DNA of 64,000 nucleotides from Candidatus Brocadia sinica JPN1 (GTDB lineage Bacteria > Planctomycetota > Brocadiia > Brocadiales > Brocadiaceae), in assembly GCF_000949635.1 (NCBI RefSeq), contig NZ_BAFN01000001.1, forward strand, positions 3,779,052 through 3,843,051, given 5' to 3'. Under the pieces are notes generated by a model. That model made no database searches. It was not told the origin of the DNA and saw only the letters and a program-made list of their open reading frames with translations. The position numbers and the translations under genes were made by a program. Below are positions 44,387-52,359 of this stretch, piece by piece. Numbering within the stretch: the stretch's first letter is position 1; each line of letters starts with the position of its first letter.

Positions 44387-44580
44387 CGTTTTGTTTTGTG
44401 TTCCATTCTTTTTCGTTTTGTTTTTATTTGCTATCATTTGTATTGATTTCTTTAATATTTTGCACCTGAGATTCCGTACCTTTGAGTACCCTTGTACCCT
44501 ATTTTCCCTAAAATCCCCTATGCGAAGCGTACTATAGAAAAGTTATAGGAAATTGGTCGTTATGGGTACTTATGGGTACT
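44387..44580. other. Candidate replication origin of the element
   Basis: Directly 3' of the primase gene. A ~70-base T-rich tract (44387-44460) is followed by five GTACC/GGTAC cores: CGTACC at 44475, AGTACCC at 44485, TGTACCC at 44493, and two ATGGGTACTT units at 44561 and 44571. AT-rich DNA plus iterons beside the Rep/primase gene is the layout of satellite origins such as those of SaPIs. Confidence 0.45.
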
Positions 44581-46789
44581 ACTTTTCAATTTTGAGGCCG
44601 ATGCCCTTCCAACAATTTCCACCAGACTTTACTCGTTCCAAGCCTCGCTCTGTCAAACGTAACCCAAAACTGCGTTGACTTAATATGTATTCGCCGCCCG
44701 CTTCACACCAATTTTTATATGCTCCGTACAAGTCGCTTGCTTTTGATTTAACTTCAGGCGTCAAAATACAGCATTCAGCCAAGAAAGCTCCAATGACGTC
44801 CATTTCTTCACGGTAATGGTTTGTTGCGTTCTGGACTTCTTCAGGCGTCTGCAATCCGCCTCTTCGCCACTCAAGGGAACCCTGAACTGCCCAAGCCAAA
44901 ATGCCGGGAAATTCCTTTGTGAACATTTCCATGACTTTGGATTTCAGAATTCGTTTTTCCTTTGGGATTTTGACGTTGAAAGGAATTAGTTTGATACGCC
45001 TCCAAATAGCATGATCCGTTCCTTTAATATTTGGTTTATGGTTACAGGCCAGCCAAAGCTTAAATTCTGGTTTGAAGTCAAAAAATTCACCGTACAAGAA
45101 CCGTGCTGTTATCGTATCACCACCAGTTAGTTGCTTGACCAGCACCTCAGCAAGCCGCCGTTCACCTTCAGTCTCGACAGCCGATATAAAACGACGCCCT
45201 TGCATCCTCGCAATGTCATTTCTAGTACCGCCGTCATTCTTCTTGGTTAGGAACGTCTCGAAATCCGCTGCTTGTGCATAGTCGCCAAGCAGTGTTGAAA
45301 TAGCATCAATAAACGAACTTTTCCCATTTTCGCCAAGCCCATATGGTAGGAAAAGGCACTGTTCTGAAGTGTCCCCCGTTAGTGAATAACCTACCGCCCG
45401 TTGAATAAACCGAATAAGGTCGTAGTTCCAATTGAATATCATTTCCAGGAATTCAAGCCACTGTGGACATTGTGCCGCCGGATCGTATTCAACCCGGATG
45501 ATCTTGGTTATGAAGTCTTTAGGATCATGCGGTTTTAAATCCCCCGTTCTCAAATCAATCGTTCCGTTCAGGCAATTTAAAAGATATGGATTTGTGTCAA
45601 GCTCGTCAGGCTGAATTGGGATTTCTTCCTCACTTTCGGCAAGTGAAACCATAGCCGTTATCTTATCTTTCCCCTGGCTTTTAGCTCCCCACTTTCCCAG
45701 CCTCTTGCTTATATCGGGGTCGCTAGCCAGGTAAGCCTCCTGATAAATATTATGCACGGTCTTTTTCGCTAATCTTAAAATTTGCCCATTGTTATCGATA
45801 CTCCACGTCTTACCATCCCACGTTAACCACTTTTTCCGGGCATAATAATAACGAATCACGTCGCCATGTTGCGAAACCAGCCGTTTTGCATTACCCAAAT
45901 CTGTGCAGTTAAAAACTTTTGGTTTATTTGTTTCTGGCTGATTCACCGATGCTGCTTCCCCTTTATCTGGCATCCATTCAGGAGCATTTTGAACGAGTTC
46001 AATCAGCTTTTCTTTGTTGTTGCCTGGTATTTTTGACCAGTCAAGCACGTCCTCAGCTTCAGAGAGTCCCGGCAATTCAACAACCCTCAATTCCCCGACC
46101 TTGCCGTGTAATACGCTGGCTATCTTTGAAGCATATTCCCGGCCTGGTTTGTCACTATCTGGAAGGATAACCACCTTTTCCAGCTTGGAGAGTATTTCAA
46201 TATGTTCATTCTTGATAGGTGAATTAGCTCCAGAATCAAGACAGGTAGCAACCAGCCCCCAAGAGTTTAGAAGGTCGGCTTTTGCTTCACCTTCGACAAT
46301 GAAGCAATATTTCGACTTTGTAATCTGTGGTAAGTTGTAAGGCGCAGGATCACAGCCCCTACCCATTGCCCACCTATCGCCCTCCAAGTGTTTGAAAACG
46401 AATTCCTTTCGCTTTCCATTACGCCCAGGTTCCAACCGTTCCTTAAGATAAAGAACATTGCTCGCTTCATCCATGTATTTGAAAGTGGCTACAACTTTTG
46501 GCTTAATATCCGATTCGACAATCCCAGCTATTTTCCCGATTTCTCTTAGTGCTGTCGGAAAATCAACATCCTTAAACCTTTGGTAGAATGTGAATATATC
46601 CCCTTTAGCGTCACAGGAAAAACACCTGAATAACCCTGATTCAACATTCACGGAGAGAGACGGATTTGTATCATCATGGAAGGGACACAGCCCCAGTGCT
46701 TCGGGTTTACCGTTGACCTCCAGGGAAGGGATTAGTTCCTGGTAAAATTTTGACTTGTCCAGCCGATTAAGAATTTCTGTCTTATTCAT
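44579..46789 (-). CDS. Primase/helicase (CHC2 zinc finger + Toprim + D5/SF3 helicase)
   Basis: A 736-residue replication protein. Residues 25-70 carry a CHC2 zinc finger (LCPFHDDTNPSLSV ... FRCFSCDAKGD), followed by a Toprim domain (YCFIVEGEAKADLL ... VVILPDSDKPGREYA), a D5_N region (NPYLLNCLNGTIDLRTGDLKPH) and an SF3 helicase with Walker A GLGENGKSSF, Walker B-type FKLWLACNHKPN and the arginine-finger region WRRIKLIPF. This P4 alpha-like architecture starts replication and unwinds the origin. ATG overlaps the upstream 44-codon gene by 8 bases. Confidence 0.92.
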   Translation of the reverse strand: MNKTEILNRLDKSKFYQELIPSLEVNGKPEALGLCPFHDDTNPSLSVNVESGLFRCFSCDAKGDIFTFYQRFKDVDFPTALREIGKIAGIVESDIKPKVVATFKYMDEASNVLYLKERLEPGRNGKRKEFVFKHLEGDRWAMGRGCDPAPYNLPQITKSKYCFIVEGEAKADLLNSWGLVATCLDSGANSPIKNEHIEILSKLEKVVILPDSDKPGREYASKIASVLHGKVGELRVVELPGLSEAEDVLDWSKIPGNNKEKLIELVQNAPEWMPDKGEAASVNQPETNKPKVFNCTDLGNAKRLVSQHGDVIRYYYARKKWLTWDGKTWSIDNNGQILRLAKKTVHNIYQEAYLASDPDISKRLGKWGAKSQGKDKITAMVSLAESEEEIPIQPDELDTNPYLLNCLNGTIDLRTGDLKPHDPKDFITKIIRVEYDPAAQCPQWLEFLEMIFNWNYDLIRFIQRAVGYSLTGDTSEQCLFLPYGLGENGKSSFIDAISTLLGDYAQAADFETFLTKKNDGGTRNDIARMQGRRFISAVETEGERRLAEVLVKQLTGGDTITARFLYGEFFDFKPEFKLWLACNHKPNIKGTDHAIWRRIKLIPFNVKIPKEKRILKSKVMEMFTKEFPGILAWAVQGSLEWRRGGLQTPEEVQNATNHYREEMDVIGAFLAECCILTPEVKSKASDLYGAYKNWCEAGGEYILSQRSFGLRLTERGLERVKSGGNCWKGIGLKIEK

Positions 46790-46916
46790 TTAGCGCCTTA
46801 ATAATGAAAGTACAAGCATTAACGATCCGTGATCGATTTTTCGTGAAAGGCTTCCCAGCGATCTCGTTTTTGTAACCTGCCAGTAATTTACGCAAGAGTT
46901 TTTGGCTTTTCTTCAT
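46782..46916 (-). CDS. Small basic protein upstream of the primase
   Basis: 44 residues (MKKSQKLLRKLLAGYKNEIA...), with a good AAAGGA site 5 bases before the ATG at 46916. The stop overlaps the primase ATG, so it is a coupled leader gene or a small basic regulator. No recognised family. Confidence 0.5.
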   Translation of the reverse strand: MKKSQKLLRKLLAGYKNEIAGKPFTKNRSRIVNACTFIIKALNE

Positions 46917-46917
46917 T

Positions 46918-47082
46918 TTATCCTTTCGTTGTGGTCGGACTCCCTGCTCTCGTTTTCAACACAAGGTCAATGCCTTGACGGACAATTTCGGAAATCGGTT
47001 TACCTTCTTTTATAGAGATATGTTTAAGTTCCCGGTATGTAGAGAACGCCAGTATTAGGTTAAATGTTTTCGTTGGTACCAT
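46918..47082 (-). CDS. Small ribbon-helix-helix-like DNA-binding protein
   Basis: Start ATG 47082 after TAGGAG; a longer frame exists. The 54-residue product has KTFNLILAFSTYRELKHISIKEGKPISEIVRQGIDLVL, a CopG/Arc-type strand then two helices (..SISEIVRxGIDLxL). Probably an autorepressor of the replication operon. It follows a strong minus-strand terminator at 47100-47137. Confidence 0.7.
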   Translation of the reverse strand: MVPTKTFNLILAFSTYRELKHISIKEGKPISEIVRQGIDLVLKTRAGSPTTTKG

Positions 47083-47099
47083 TTTTAGACTCCTATAAA

Positions 47100-47137
47100 A
47101 CAAAAAGCTCCGCGACAAACACTTGTCATCGCGGAGC
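47100..47137 (-). terminator. Intrinsic terminator upstream of the RHH gene
   Basis: Minus strand: AGCTCCGCGATGA ... TTGTCGCGGAGCT with 10-11 paired bases followed by TTTTTG. It separates the coiled-coil gene from the replication operon or attenuates it. Confidence 0.75.
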
Positions 47138-47225
47138 TAAATATACCCCCAACTGTATTATGATTGCAAAATGGGGAGTTTTTGGGGAGTAAAACTTTTC
47201 AGTATTTAAGCGGGTTTCAGGTCAA

Positions 47226-47915
47226 TCATGGGAAGTCTTTTGGGGAGTTTTTGGGGAGTTTGATATTTATGGAAGACGTGTATTTTTTATCGCCAAGACT
47301 CACGATTAAATCTTTTTGAAGTGCTTCCTTGCATAGCTTGTTAATTGCGTTTTTCTCTTTTTCAAATGGCTGTCTTTCCTTTTTGGATAAAGTTGTTTTA
47401 CTCATTGTATCGATACCATAGTGGTAAGTTAAAATGTACTGTAGTTCTAGGAATTTTTCGCTTCCTGTCTCTCTAATCATAAACCTCAAAAGGTCTGCGC
47501 GAGACGGTTGAAACCTTATTGTTTCCTCGCCTATGTGCAACGTATTTGCATTATCTAGCAAGTAGCTATTTCCTTGTGTGTCTTCCGTAGTGTTTGTTGT
47601 TGTTTCATTAAGGATAATCTTATTCAACTTGTCTTCTCTAGACCTTGCCAGAATTCCCAATTCTCTGTTGTATTCTTCCAGTTGGTCGCAAACGGTAGGA
47701 AAGTTTAGAAGTGGTGAGCTCAATTCCTTAAGCTTGCTTAATAGCTTTTCTTCGGTCGCAGAGAGAATAACGTCACTTACGGGTATCTCGTCATATTTGT
47801 CTAACGTTTGCTGTAAACTGTGGATTTCATACATAACTTCAAGAGATTTGATTTCCCCTTGAATTCCTTTAATTTCTTCGTCCAATAACCTTACTTCGTC
47901 ACTTGTATTTCCCAT
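47226..47915 (-). CDS. Coiled-coil protein of unknown function
   Basis: 229 residues with CAGGAGG ribosome-binding site. Residues 5-105 are mainly Glu/Lys/Leu helices (DEEIKGIQGEIKSLEVMYEI; LEEYNRELGILARSREDKL), the centre is Thr/Asn-rich, and the C-terminal third (PFEKEKNAINKLCKEALQKDLI) may be a winged-helix. No known family. Separated from the replication operon by a terminator. Confidence 0.55.
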   Translation of the reverse strand: MGNTSDEVRLLDEEIKGIQGEIKSLEVMYEIHSLQQTLDKYDEIPVSDVILSATEEKLLSKLKELSSPLLNFPTVCDQLEEYNRELGILARSREDKLNKIILNETTTNTTEDTQGNSYLLDNANTLHIGEETIRFQPSRADLLRFMIRETGSEKFLELQYILTYHYGIDTMSKTTLSKKERQPFEKEKNAINKLCKEALQKDLIVSLGDKKYTSSINIKLPKNSPKDFP

Positions 47916-48105
47916 CGGATACCTCCTGAAGTAATCCCCCCTGGAAAGTAGAATTAAGGGCAGGCCGTCCAGGACAACGGCTTTTCGCTGATCAGGCTAT
48001 CCCTTAGTTGTTAATTTAACCGCTAAAATCACGGTGTTTAATAAGCAAATTGCCACTTGGACACGCTTCATTGACCTTACCCACGTGGAAACCCTTCGGA
48101 ATCAT

Positions 48106-48121
48106 TTCTAGACGTCTAGAA
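48106..48121. promoter_or_regulatory. 16-bp perfect palindrome, operator candidate
   Basis: TTCTAGAC|GTCTAGAA is a perfect palindrome in the intergenic region before the coiled-coil gene. Its position fits a dimeric repressor site for one of the element's regulators. Confidence 0.45.
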
Positions 48122-48128
48122 TGCGTTT

Positions 48129-48326
48129 CTAATAGGCAATTCTACCGTGCTCTTTGGTCTTCCAATCCTTATCATAGATCGTGATATATCCGTTTTCAAT
48201 AACCACATGCTCTTTGATCTTGCCCTGGGTGTCATAAATATCAATCGTCTTGCGTTCCTGTCTAGACCCGGTGACGGTTCCACATCCGGCTATTAAAAGG
48301 CAAAGAATTATTGCGGTTCGCTTCAT
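48129..48326 (-). CDS. Small lipoprotein
   Basis: 65 residues with a lipoprotein signal (MKRTAIILCLLIAGC, Cys15) and a repeated YDTQGKIKEH / YDKDWKTKEHG motif. Last gene before attR. Cargo of the element, perhaps altering the cell surface; function not known. Confidence 0.65.
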   Translation of the reverse strand: MKRTAIILCLLIAGCGTVTGSRQERKTIDIYDTQGKIKEHVVIENGYITIYDKDWKTKEHGRIAY

Positions 48327-48364
48327 GGTGAACCCTCAGTTACATGATCATTACATGAAACTTA

Positions 48365-48385
48365 TGTCGTACTTTCTCTGAACCT
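48365..48385 (+). other. Candidate attR core
   Basis: TGTCGTAC-T-TTCTCTGAACCT, 20 of 21 bases identical with 38121-38141. It lies 223 bases upstream of tRNA-Glu, so integration would be in the tRNA's upstream region rather than inside the tRNA. Confidence 0.6.
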
Positions 48386-48524
48386 AATCATAAAAACATA
48401 TCAAAAATGGTCGAAAGAAACAAGAGATAAAATCGACTTGAAAACCCTGTAAATACTGGTAGAATCAAAGGAAATCAGAAAATATCAAAACACTTAGAAA
48501 TCTAGCAAAAAAGGTTAATTTTTA

Positions 48525-48553
48525 TTGACATCATAAAATAAATATAGTATTTT
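48525..48553 (+). promoter_or_regulatory. Probable promoter of tRNA-Glu
   Basis: TTGACA (48525-48530), 17-base spacer, TATTTT (48548-48553). The -35 hexamer lies in the block that is repeated at 38045-38064. Confidence 0.6.
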
Positions 48554-48608
48554 CTATAAGCGCAATTTGTAAGAATTTGCATATTCTTATTTTCCTTGCA
48601 TATATAAT

Positions 48609-48681
48609 GCCCCCATCGTCTAGCGGCCCAGGATGCCAGGTTCTCAGCCTGGAGACAGGGGTTCAAATCCCCTTGGGGGTA
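48609..48681 (+). tRNA. tRNA-Glu (anticodon CTC)
   Basis: Folds as a cloverleaf: acceptor GCCCCCA with TGGGGGT, anticodon stem CCAGG/CCTGG around TTCTCAG (anticodon CTC), T-arm AGGGG-TTCAAAT-CCCCT. CCA is not encoded. Next to the right end of the integrated element. Confidence 0.93.
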
Positions 48682-48809
48682 CTTTAGCGGCAGCTGAAAA
48701 TGCAATGGAAATCTCCCTGCAATCATGCATAAAGTGTTTCACGCTTTTTATAACATTCAATTTGGAATCCCAAACCCAATGCCACTTTGCGAATCAAAGG
48801 AGACGATAG

Positions 48810-49343
48810 ATGTATAAAAGGATTTGGAAAACAAAACGTGCGTCCTTCAAAGTATTTTTGTTATCAATTTCAGTTTTATTTTTGTTTTCACTGCAGTCGG
48901 AGGTATTTGGTAAAACAGGTAAAGGATCCCGGTGGAATATTCGAGGATATGCCATAAAAAACGTTGCTATTAGTAAAAATACCAAATCGGACTTTTTGGT
49001 AGTGATGGGGGCATTCGCCACATCAGATGAACCTACAGCAGAACCCATACCTCTTAAATATGAATATCCAACGTTCAGCAGATTTTATGTGGGAATTGTT
49101 ATCGTCAATAATAGCAACAGAGACAAGGATGTGACAGTCACCTTTGAGCTTTCCGGCATCAGGAGCGGAAAAGAAGATGCGGAGTTTACCATTCCCAGAG
49201 AAAGCACATTTTTGGCATATATTGATGACACACTTGGCAGGCCAGGTTTTTATACATACAAGGTGGGTGTTAAGAACTCGGGAAGTTCGAAGATCACGTT
49301 GATGATGGAAGATAGTGATGATATTAATGATGAGACTGAATAG
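48810..49343 (+). CDS. Exported protein of unknown function
   Basis: 177 residues with a signal peptide (FKVFLLSISVLFLFSLQSEV FG). The mature part is beta-rich (FYVGIVIVNNSNRDKDVTVTFELSG), like a small immunoglobulin-type sandwich, with an acidic tail. AAAGGAGACGATAG ribosome-binding site. It precedes the polyferredoxin-TPR gene by about 50 bases and may be part of that unit. Confidence 0.65.
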   Translation: MYKRIWKTKRASFKVFLLSISVLFLFSLQSEVFGKTGKGSRWNIRGYAIKNVAISKNTKSDFLVVMGAFATSDEPTAEPIPLKYEYPTFSRFYVGIVIVNNSNRDKDVTVTFELSGIRSGKEDAEFTIPRESTFLAYIDDTLGRPGFYTYKVGVKNSGSSKITLMMEDSDDINDETE

Positions 49344-49393
49344 TCTTATCATCGTTTATAAGTACGGATAATTATGTCGCTCAAGCTGTGACT

Positions 49394-50914
49394 ATGAACG
49401 TCAATAAGAAAAGATTCTTAGTCCTGTTTTTGATAAACGTATTAATCGCTGTCCATGTCATTCTATGGTATAAATTTGGCTATCAAAAAGTCGGGACATT
49501 TAGTTTGAATGGAATTGTTAGCCTTTTCGGAATGGGCTTGCTAAATTCCGCGGCTGCATTTTTCATTTTTGTAATATTTCTAACGATCTTTTTTGGGAGG
49601 CTATTTTGCGGGTGGGGATGTCACTTTGCCTTCTTTCAGGAACTTGCCTTAAAAATTCTTCATAAAGTTGGAATAAATCCGCAAATCATCCACTCCAAAG
49701 CAAGTATCATCCAATACGTCTTTCTTCTGAAAACATTAATGGTAATTTTTGAATTTTGGTTTATTTACGGTTATCCCCAGTTTCGCATAGGATTCAATGA
49801 TACGCAGGTAATGACCGTAGATCTTCCAAGAAATCCTTTCATTATCGTATCCTTTATCGTATTTGATGCCTTTCTGTTTATCTATCTTCTGGGATCGAGG
49901 GCATTTTGTAGATACGTGTGCCCTTGGGCACCCATGCTTGCGTTCTTTGATAATTTCAGTTTCTGGCGTATTCGAAAGGTTAATGAGTGCAAGGGCTGTC
50001 TGATCTGTACCAGGAGTTGCACTATGGGAATCCCGGTGCATGAGGAGATTGCTCAGCACAATGCTGTCGTAAATACAAATTGTATTCGCTGCCTTGCCTG
50101 TAAAAATGCCTGTCCAAATGGTACGTTGAGTTACCGATGGGGGTTAAATGTGATTTCAATTACCCGTCGAATTGAATGGTTGATTCCCAGGCAAGGTAAT
50201 TATGGCTGGTATTGCGACTTTTTCCTTATCTTCTGTGGATTAATTGTTGCGTATTACACCCAAAAGTGGCTGGGGAGTTTTCAGACATTTCTTGGCGCTG
50301 CATGGGGGTTATGCCTGGGTATTTTCATTATGAGATACTTAGAGCGTAAGCACGTACCTATGTCAGAAATTATCCAACAAAAAAGAAAGTTTTTGACCGT
50401 GGGTTTGATAACCTTATCAACGCTTGTTTGGTGCTGGGCAACAAATACCCCGCCTGACATCCGTTTCTTATTGAGGGGAAACAGGGCCTTTGATTTAATG
50501 GAATATGACAGGGCCATTGCAATTTACAATCAGGCAATTAATGAATATCCCTCCAATTATGAGATTAGAGCCGCTCTTGCGCTGGCGTATAAACAGAAGG
50601 GCGATTTTAGTCGTGCAATAACAGAATATAAGATACTCATAAATAGTAATCCCGAAAATGCGGCACTTCACAATAATTTGGGAACAGTTTATTACAGGAA
50701 TGAAAATTACGATTTAGCTATTGAGCAATACAAGAAGTCTATTCAAATAGATGAACAACTAATGGCCGCGTATGGTAATCTTGGTTTGGTATTTTTAAAA
50801 AAAGGGAATGTTAAGGAGGCTATTCCCTTTCTCAGAAAAGTCTTTCAAAATGAAGAAGATGTGGTAAAATGCATTGATATGTTATATAAACCCAATCAGG
50901 AACAAACCGGATAG
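49394..50914 (+). CDS. NapH/NosR-type membrane polyferredoxin fused to TPR repeats
   Basis: About 506 residues. The N-terminal part has four to five transmembrane segments with the CGWGCHFAFFQ and CRYVCPWAPM motifs of NapH/CcoG/RdxA proteins, and two [4Fe-4S] motifs, CKGCLICTRSCTMGIPV and CIRCLACKNACPNGT. After two further hydrophobic segments, residues about 365-500 form three to four TPR repeats (RAFDLMEYDRAIAIYNQAI, AALALAYKQKGDFSRAITEY, NLGTVYYRNENYDLAIEQY). NapH-type proteins pass quinol electrons to periplasmic reductases; the TPR tail is an unusual fusion that may dock partners. GTG 49388 is an alternative start. Confidence 0.85.
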   Translation: MNVNKKRFLVLFLINVLIAVHVILWYKFGYQKVGTFSLNGIVSLFGMGLLNSAAAFFIFVIFLTIFFGRLFCGWGCHFAFFQELALKILHKVGINPQIIHSKASIIQYVFLLKTLMVIFEFWFIYGYPQFRIGFNDTQVMTVDLPRNPFIIVSFIVFDAFLFIYLLGSRAFCRYVCPWAPMLAFFDNFSFWRIRKVNECKGCLICTRSCTMGIPVHEEIAQHNAVVNTNCIRCLACKNACPNGTLSYRWGLNVISITRRIEWLIPRQGNYGWYCDFFLIFCGLIVAYYTQKWLGSFQTFLGAAWGLCLGIFIMRYLERKHVPMSEIIQQKRKFLTVGLITLSTLVWCWATNTPPDIRFLLRGNRAFDLMEYDRAIAIYNQAINEYPSNYEIRAALALAYKQKGDFSRAITEYKILINSNPENAALHNNLGTVYYRNENYDLAIEQYKKSIQIDEQLMAAYGNLGLVFLKKGNVKEAIPFLRKVFQNEEDVVKCIDMLYKPNQEQTG

Positions 50915-50929
50915 AAAGAGAGGGGCGTT

Positions 50930-51226
50930 ATGGAAAATGTTTATACGTGTGAGACATGTGGTTTGGTAACGACAAATAAAGGTCACCTTTGTAATCCAGT
51001 ACCCGCCAAGAAGGTTGTTAGTTGCAAATTTTGCGGTACAGTAACTGGTGATCCCCGGCACGTATGTGCACCTCAGATCGTTAATTTAAAGTACATCTGT
51101 GATTCATGTGGTCGGCTTGCCTCCAAACGCGACATGCTTTGCCGTCCATCGGCTATACCAAAACAAAAGAAGGCAGTCAAGAAGGCCGTTTCAAAAAAAG
51201 TAGGAAAATCTAAAAAATCAAAATAG
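50930..51226 (+). CDS. Triple zinc-ribbon protein with Lys-rich tail
   Basis: 98 residues after GAGAGGGG. Three repeats of a CxxCG(x)n-C pattern (CETCGLVTTNKGHLC, CKFCGTVTGDPRHVC, CDSCGRLASKRDMLC) and a tail KKAVKKAVSKKVGKSKKSK like histone H1-type or bacterial nucleoid proteins. Probably binds nucleic acid; not in a family I can name. 15 bases after the polyferredoxin gene. Confidence 0.65.
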   Translation: MENVYTCETCGLVTTNKGHLCNPVPAKKVVSCKFCGTVTGDPRHVCAPQIVNLKYICDSCGRLASKRDMLCRPSAIPKQKKAVKKAVSKKVGKSKKSK

Positions 51227-51368
51227 GTAAGTCGTATTTTATATAGGCGCAGCTTTTTTGCATAGCGTAAAACTGAAATACACGCAGAGACGGCATCGTA
51301 GATCTAATCCAAAAATTTATCTATAAGTATAAAGTGAAAGGGGGGGGGCGATCATGCAGCTGCTTTAG

Positions 51369-51446
<78 letters not shown>

Positions 51447-51666
51447 TTGATGAATTTAGTACTGTTCACATCAATTCAAGTTTACGTATTATACGTTTTA
51501 TATATTGAAATACAAGGAAAAACAATAATTTTTCATGAAAATTCTGGTGTATTATAAAGCGGGAAGAATGGTGAAACATCAGTGTAAATATTTTTGTAAG
51601 GGTTAAACTGGTAAGGCCATATTTTCCGGCAGGTTAGGTCGATTTACGGCTTTGTAATATTTTCCT

Positions 51667-51735
51667 TGACATAGAACGTTATAAGATTAAAATAATTGCT
51701 AAATAAAAGCTATTTTCAATAAATCATAGTATACT
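51667..51735 (+). promoter_or_regulatory. Possible promoters upstream of riboswitch 3
   Basis: TTGACA with a 16-base spacer and TAAAAT lies about 50 bases upstream of the aptamer. TATACT at 51730-51735, six bases before the aptamer, is the better-placed -10 but lacks a good -35. Confidence 0.35.
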
Positions 51736-51740
51736 TTCAG

Positions 51741-51842
51741 ATAAAGGCAAACCCTGGGTAACCAGGGGACGCAAAGTAAAGGATCTTTAAAATATTTTCC
51801 TGCTATGACAGGAAAAATATAAAGACAGCCTTACTGCCGAAG
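51741..51842 (+). promoter_or_regulatory. Cyclic-di-GMP-I (GEMM-I) type riboswitch, copy 3
   Basis: Best match of the three: ATAAAGGCAAACC, P2 stem CCCTGG-GTAA-CCAGGG with GNRA loop, GGACGCAAAG, GGATCTTTA, a perfect variable hairpin (ATATTTTCCTG/CAGGAAAAATAT), AAAGACAGCCTTACTGCCGAAG. The 3' block is shared with a long terminator-like hairpin. The downstream gene (51987) codes a zinc-ribbon protein. Confidence 0.88.
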
Positions 51843-51880
51843 ATGTTTCATAGAATATCTTTGCAGTAAGGCTGTCTTTG
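51821..51880 (+). terminator. Expression-platform hairpin of riboswitch 3
   Basis: AAAGACAGCCTTACTGC (51821-51837) pairs perfectly over 17 bases with GCAGTAAGGCTGTCTTT (51863-51879). The T-run after it is short (TTTG TTTG), so it may terminate or only sequester. Confidence 0.75.
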
Positions 51881-51986
51881 TTTGTGGATTGAATATGTCA
51901 AAATATAAATATTTGGAACAATATTGTACAGAGTTTTGTTTTGTAAATCGATTGTAATTTACTTTTCCTAACCTTTTGAGGAGTTC

Positions 51987-52256
51987 ATGATGAGTGTCCA
52001 GCATAAAGAAAAATCAAAGCGTAAAACCTTAAAAAAATACAATGAAAAAAACCTTTCTCTAAAAAATGTCTATACTGACAAGGCGGAAAGAAGTTGTCTC
52101 ATGTGTGGGAAAAAATTTATTAGCAGGGGCCCTCACAACAGGCGATGTCCAAAGTGCAACCAGAAGATAGATCAGGCAGCAGAAAACACGTTCTACATGC
52201 CGACAATATATAATAACGATGGCAGTCCTACAGGAGATTTTGCACCAGTCGGTTAA
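51987..52256 (+). CDS. Small zinc-ribbon protein under riboswitch control
   Basis: 89 residues with GAGGAG upstream. N-terminus is Lys-rich (KEKSKRKTLKKYNEKN), followed by a single zinc ribbon CLMCGKKF ... RRCPKCNQK, then a short tail. Together this suggests a DNA- or RNA-binding regulator. It lies about 110 bases downstream of riboswitch 3 and is followed by a good terminator, so it is a monocistronic riboswitch target. An ATG at 51990 is an equally possible start. Confidence 0.7.
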   Translation: MMSVQHKEKSKRKTLKKYNEKNLSLKNVYTDKAERSCLMCGKKFISRGPHNRRCPKCNQKIDQAAENTFYMPTIYNNDGSPTGDFAPVG

Positions 52257-52295
52257 GGGATAGCAGAAGCCTTAATTGCTGTTCGAAAGGGGTTG

Positions 52296-52325
52296 GGTAA
52301 TGGATGTTACCTAACCCTTTTTTGT
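52296..52325 (+). terminator. Intrinsic terminator
   Basis: GGGTTGGGTAA-tggatg-TTACCTAACCC followed by TTTTTT, downstream of the zinc-ribbon gene. Confidence 0.8.
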
Positions 52326-52359
52326 TATCGCCTATTTAGAATTTTACTATTACCTTTTT

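Larger units (their letters stand above)
38121..48385. mobile_element. Integrated phage-satellite-like element (PICI/P4-like), about 10.3 kb
   Basis: Bounded by 21-base near-identical direct repeats, with a tyrosine integrase at the left end and a tRNA-Glu gene 223 bases beyond the right end. Almost all genes run leftwards: lipoprotein, coiled-coil protein, RHH protein, primase/helicase, ERCC4 nuclease, PC4-like protein, small terminase, zinc proteins, excisionase-like HTH, Spo11-like protein, Dam, integrase. There is a small terminase subunit but no large terminase, portal, capsid or tail genes. Integrase + AlpA-like HTH + primase + TerS without structural genes is the hallmark of phage satellites that use a helper's capsids. 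A deletion-decayed prophage is the main alternative, though the tight coupled genes argue against decay. Confidence 0.75.

Noticed and set aside
48502-48726. 74-codon minus-strand frame over tRNA-Glu
   Set aside because: It is antisense to the tRNA and its promoter and has no support as a gene.
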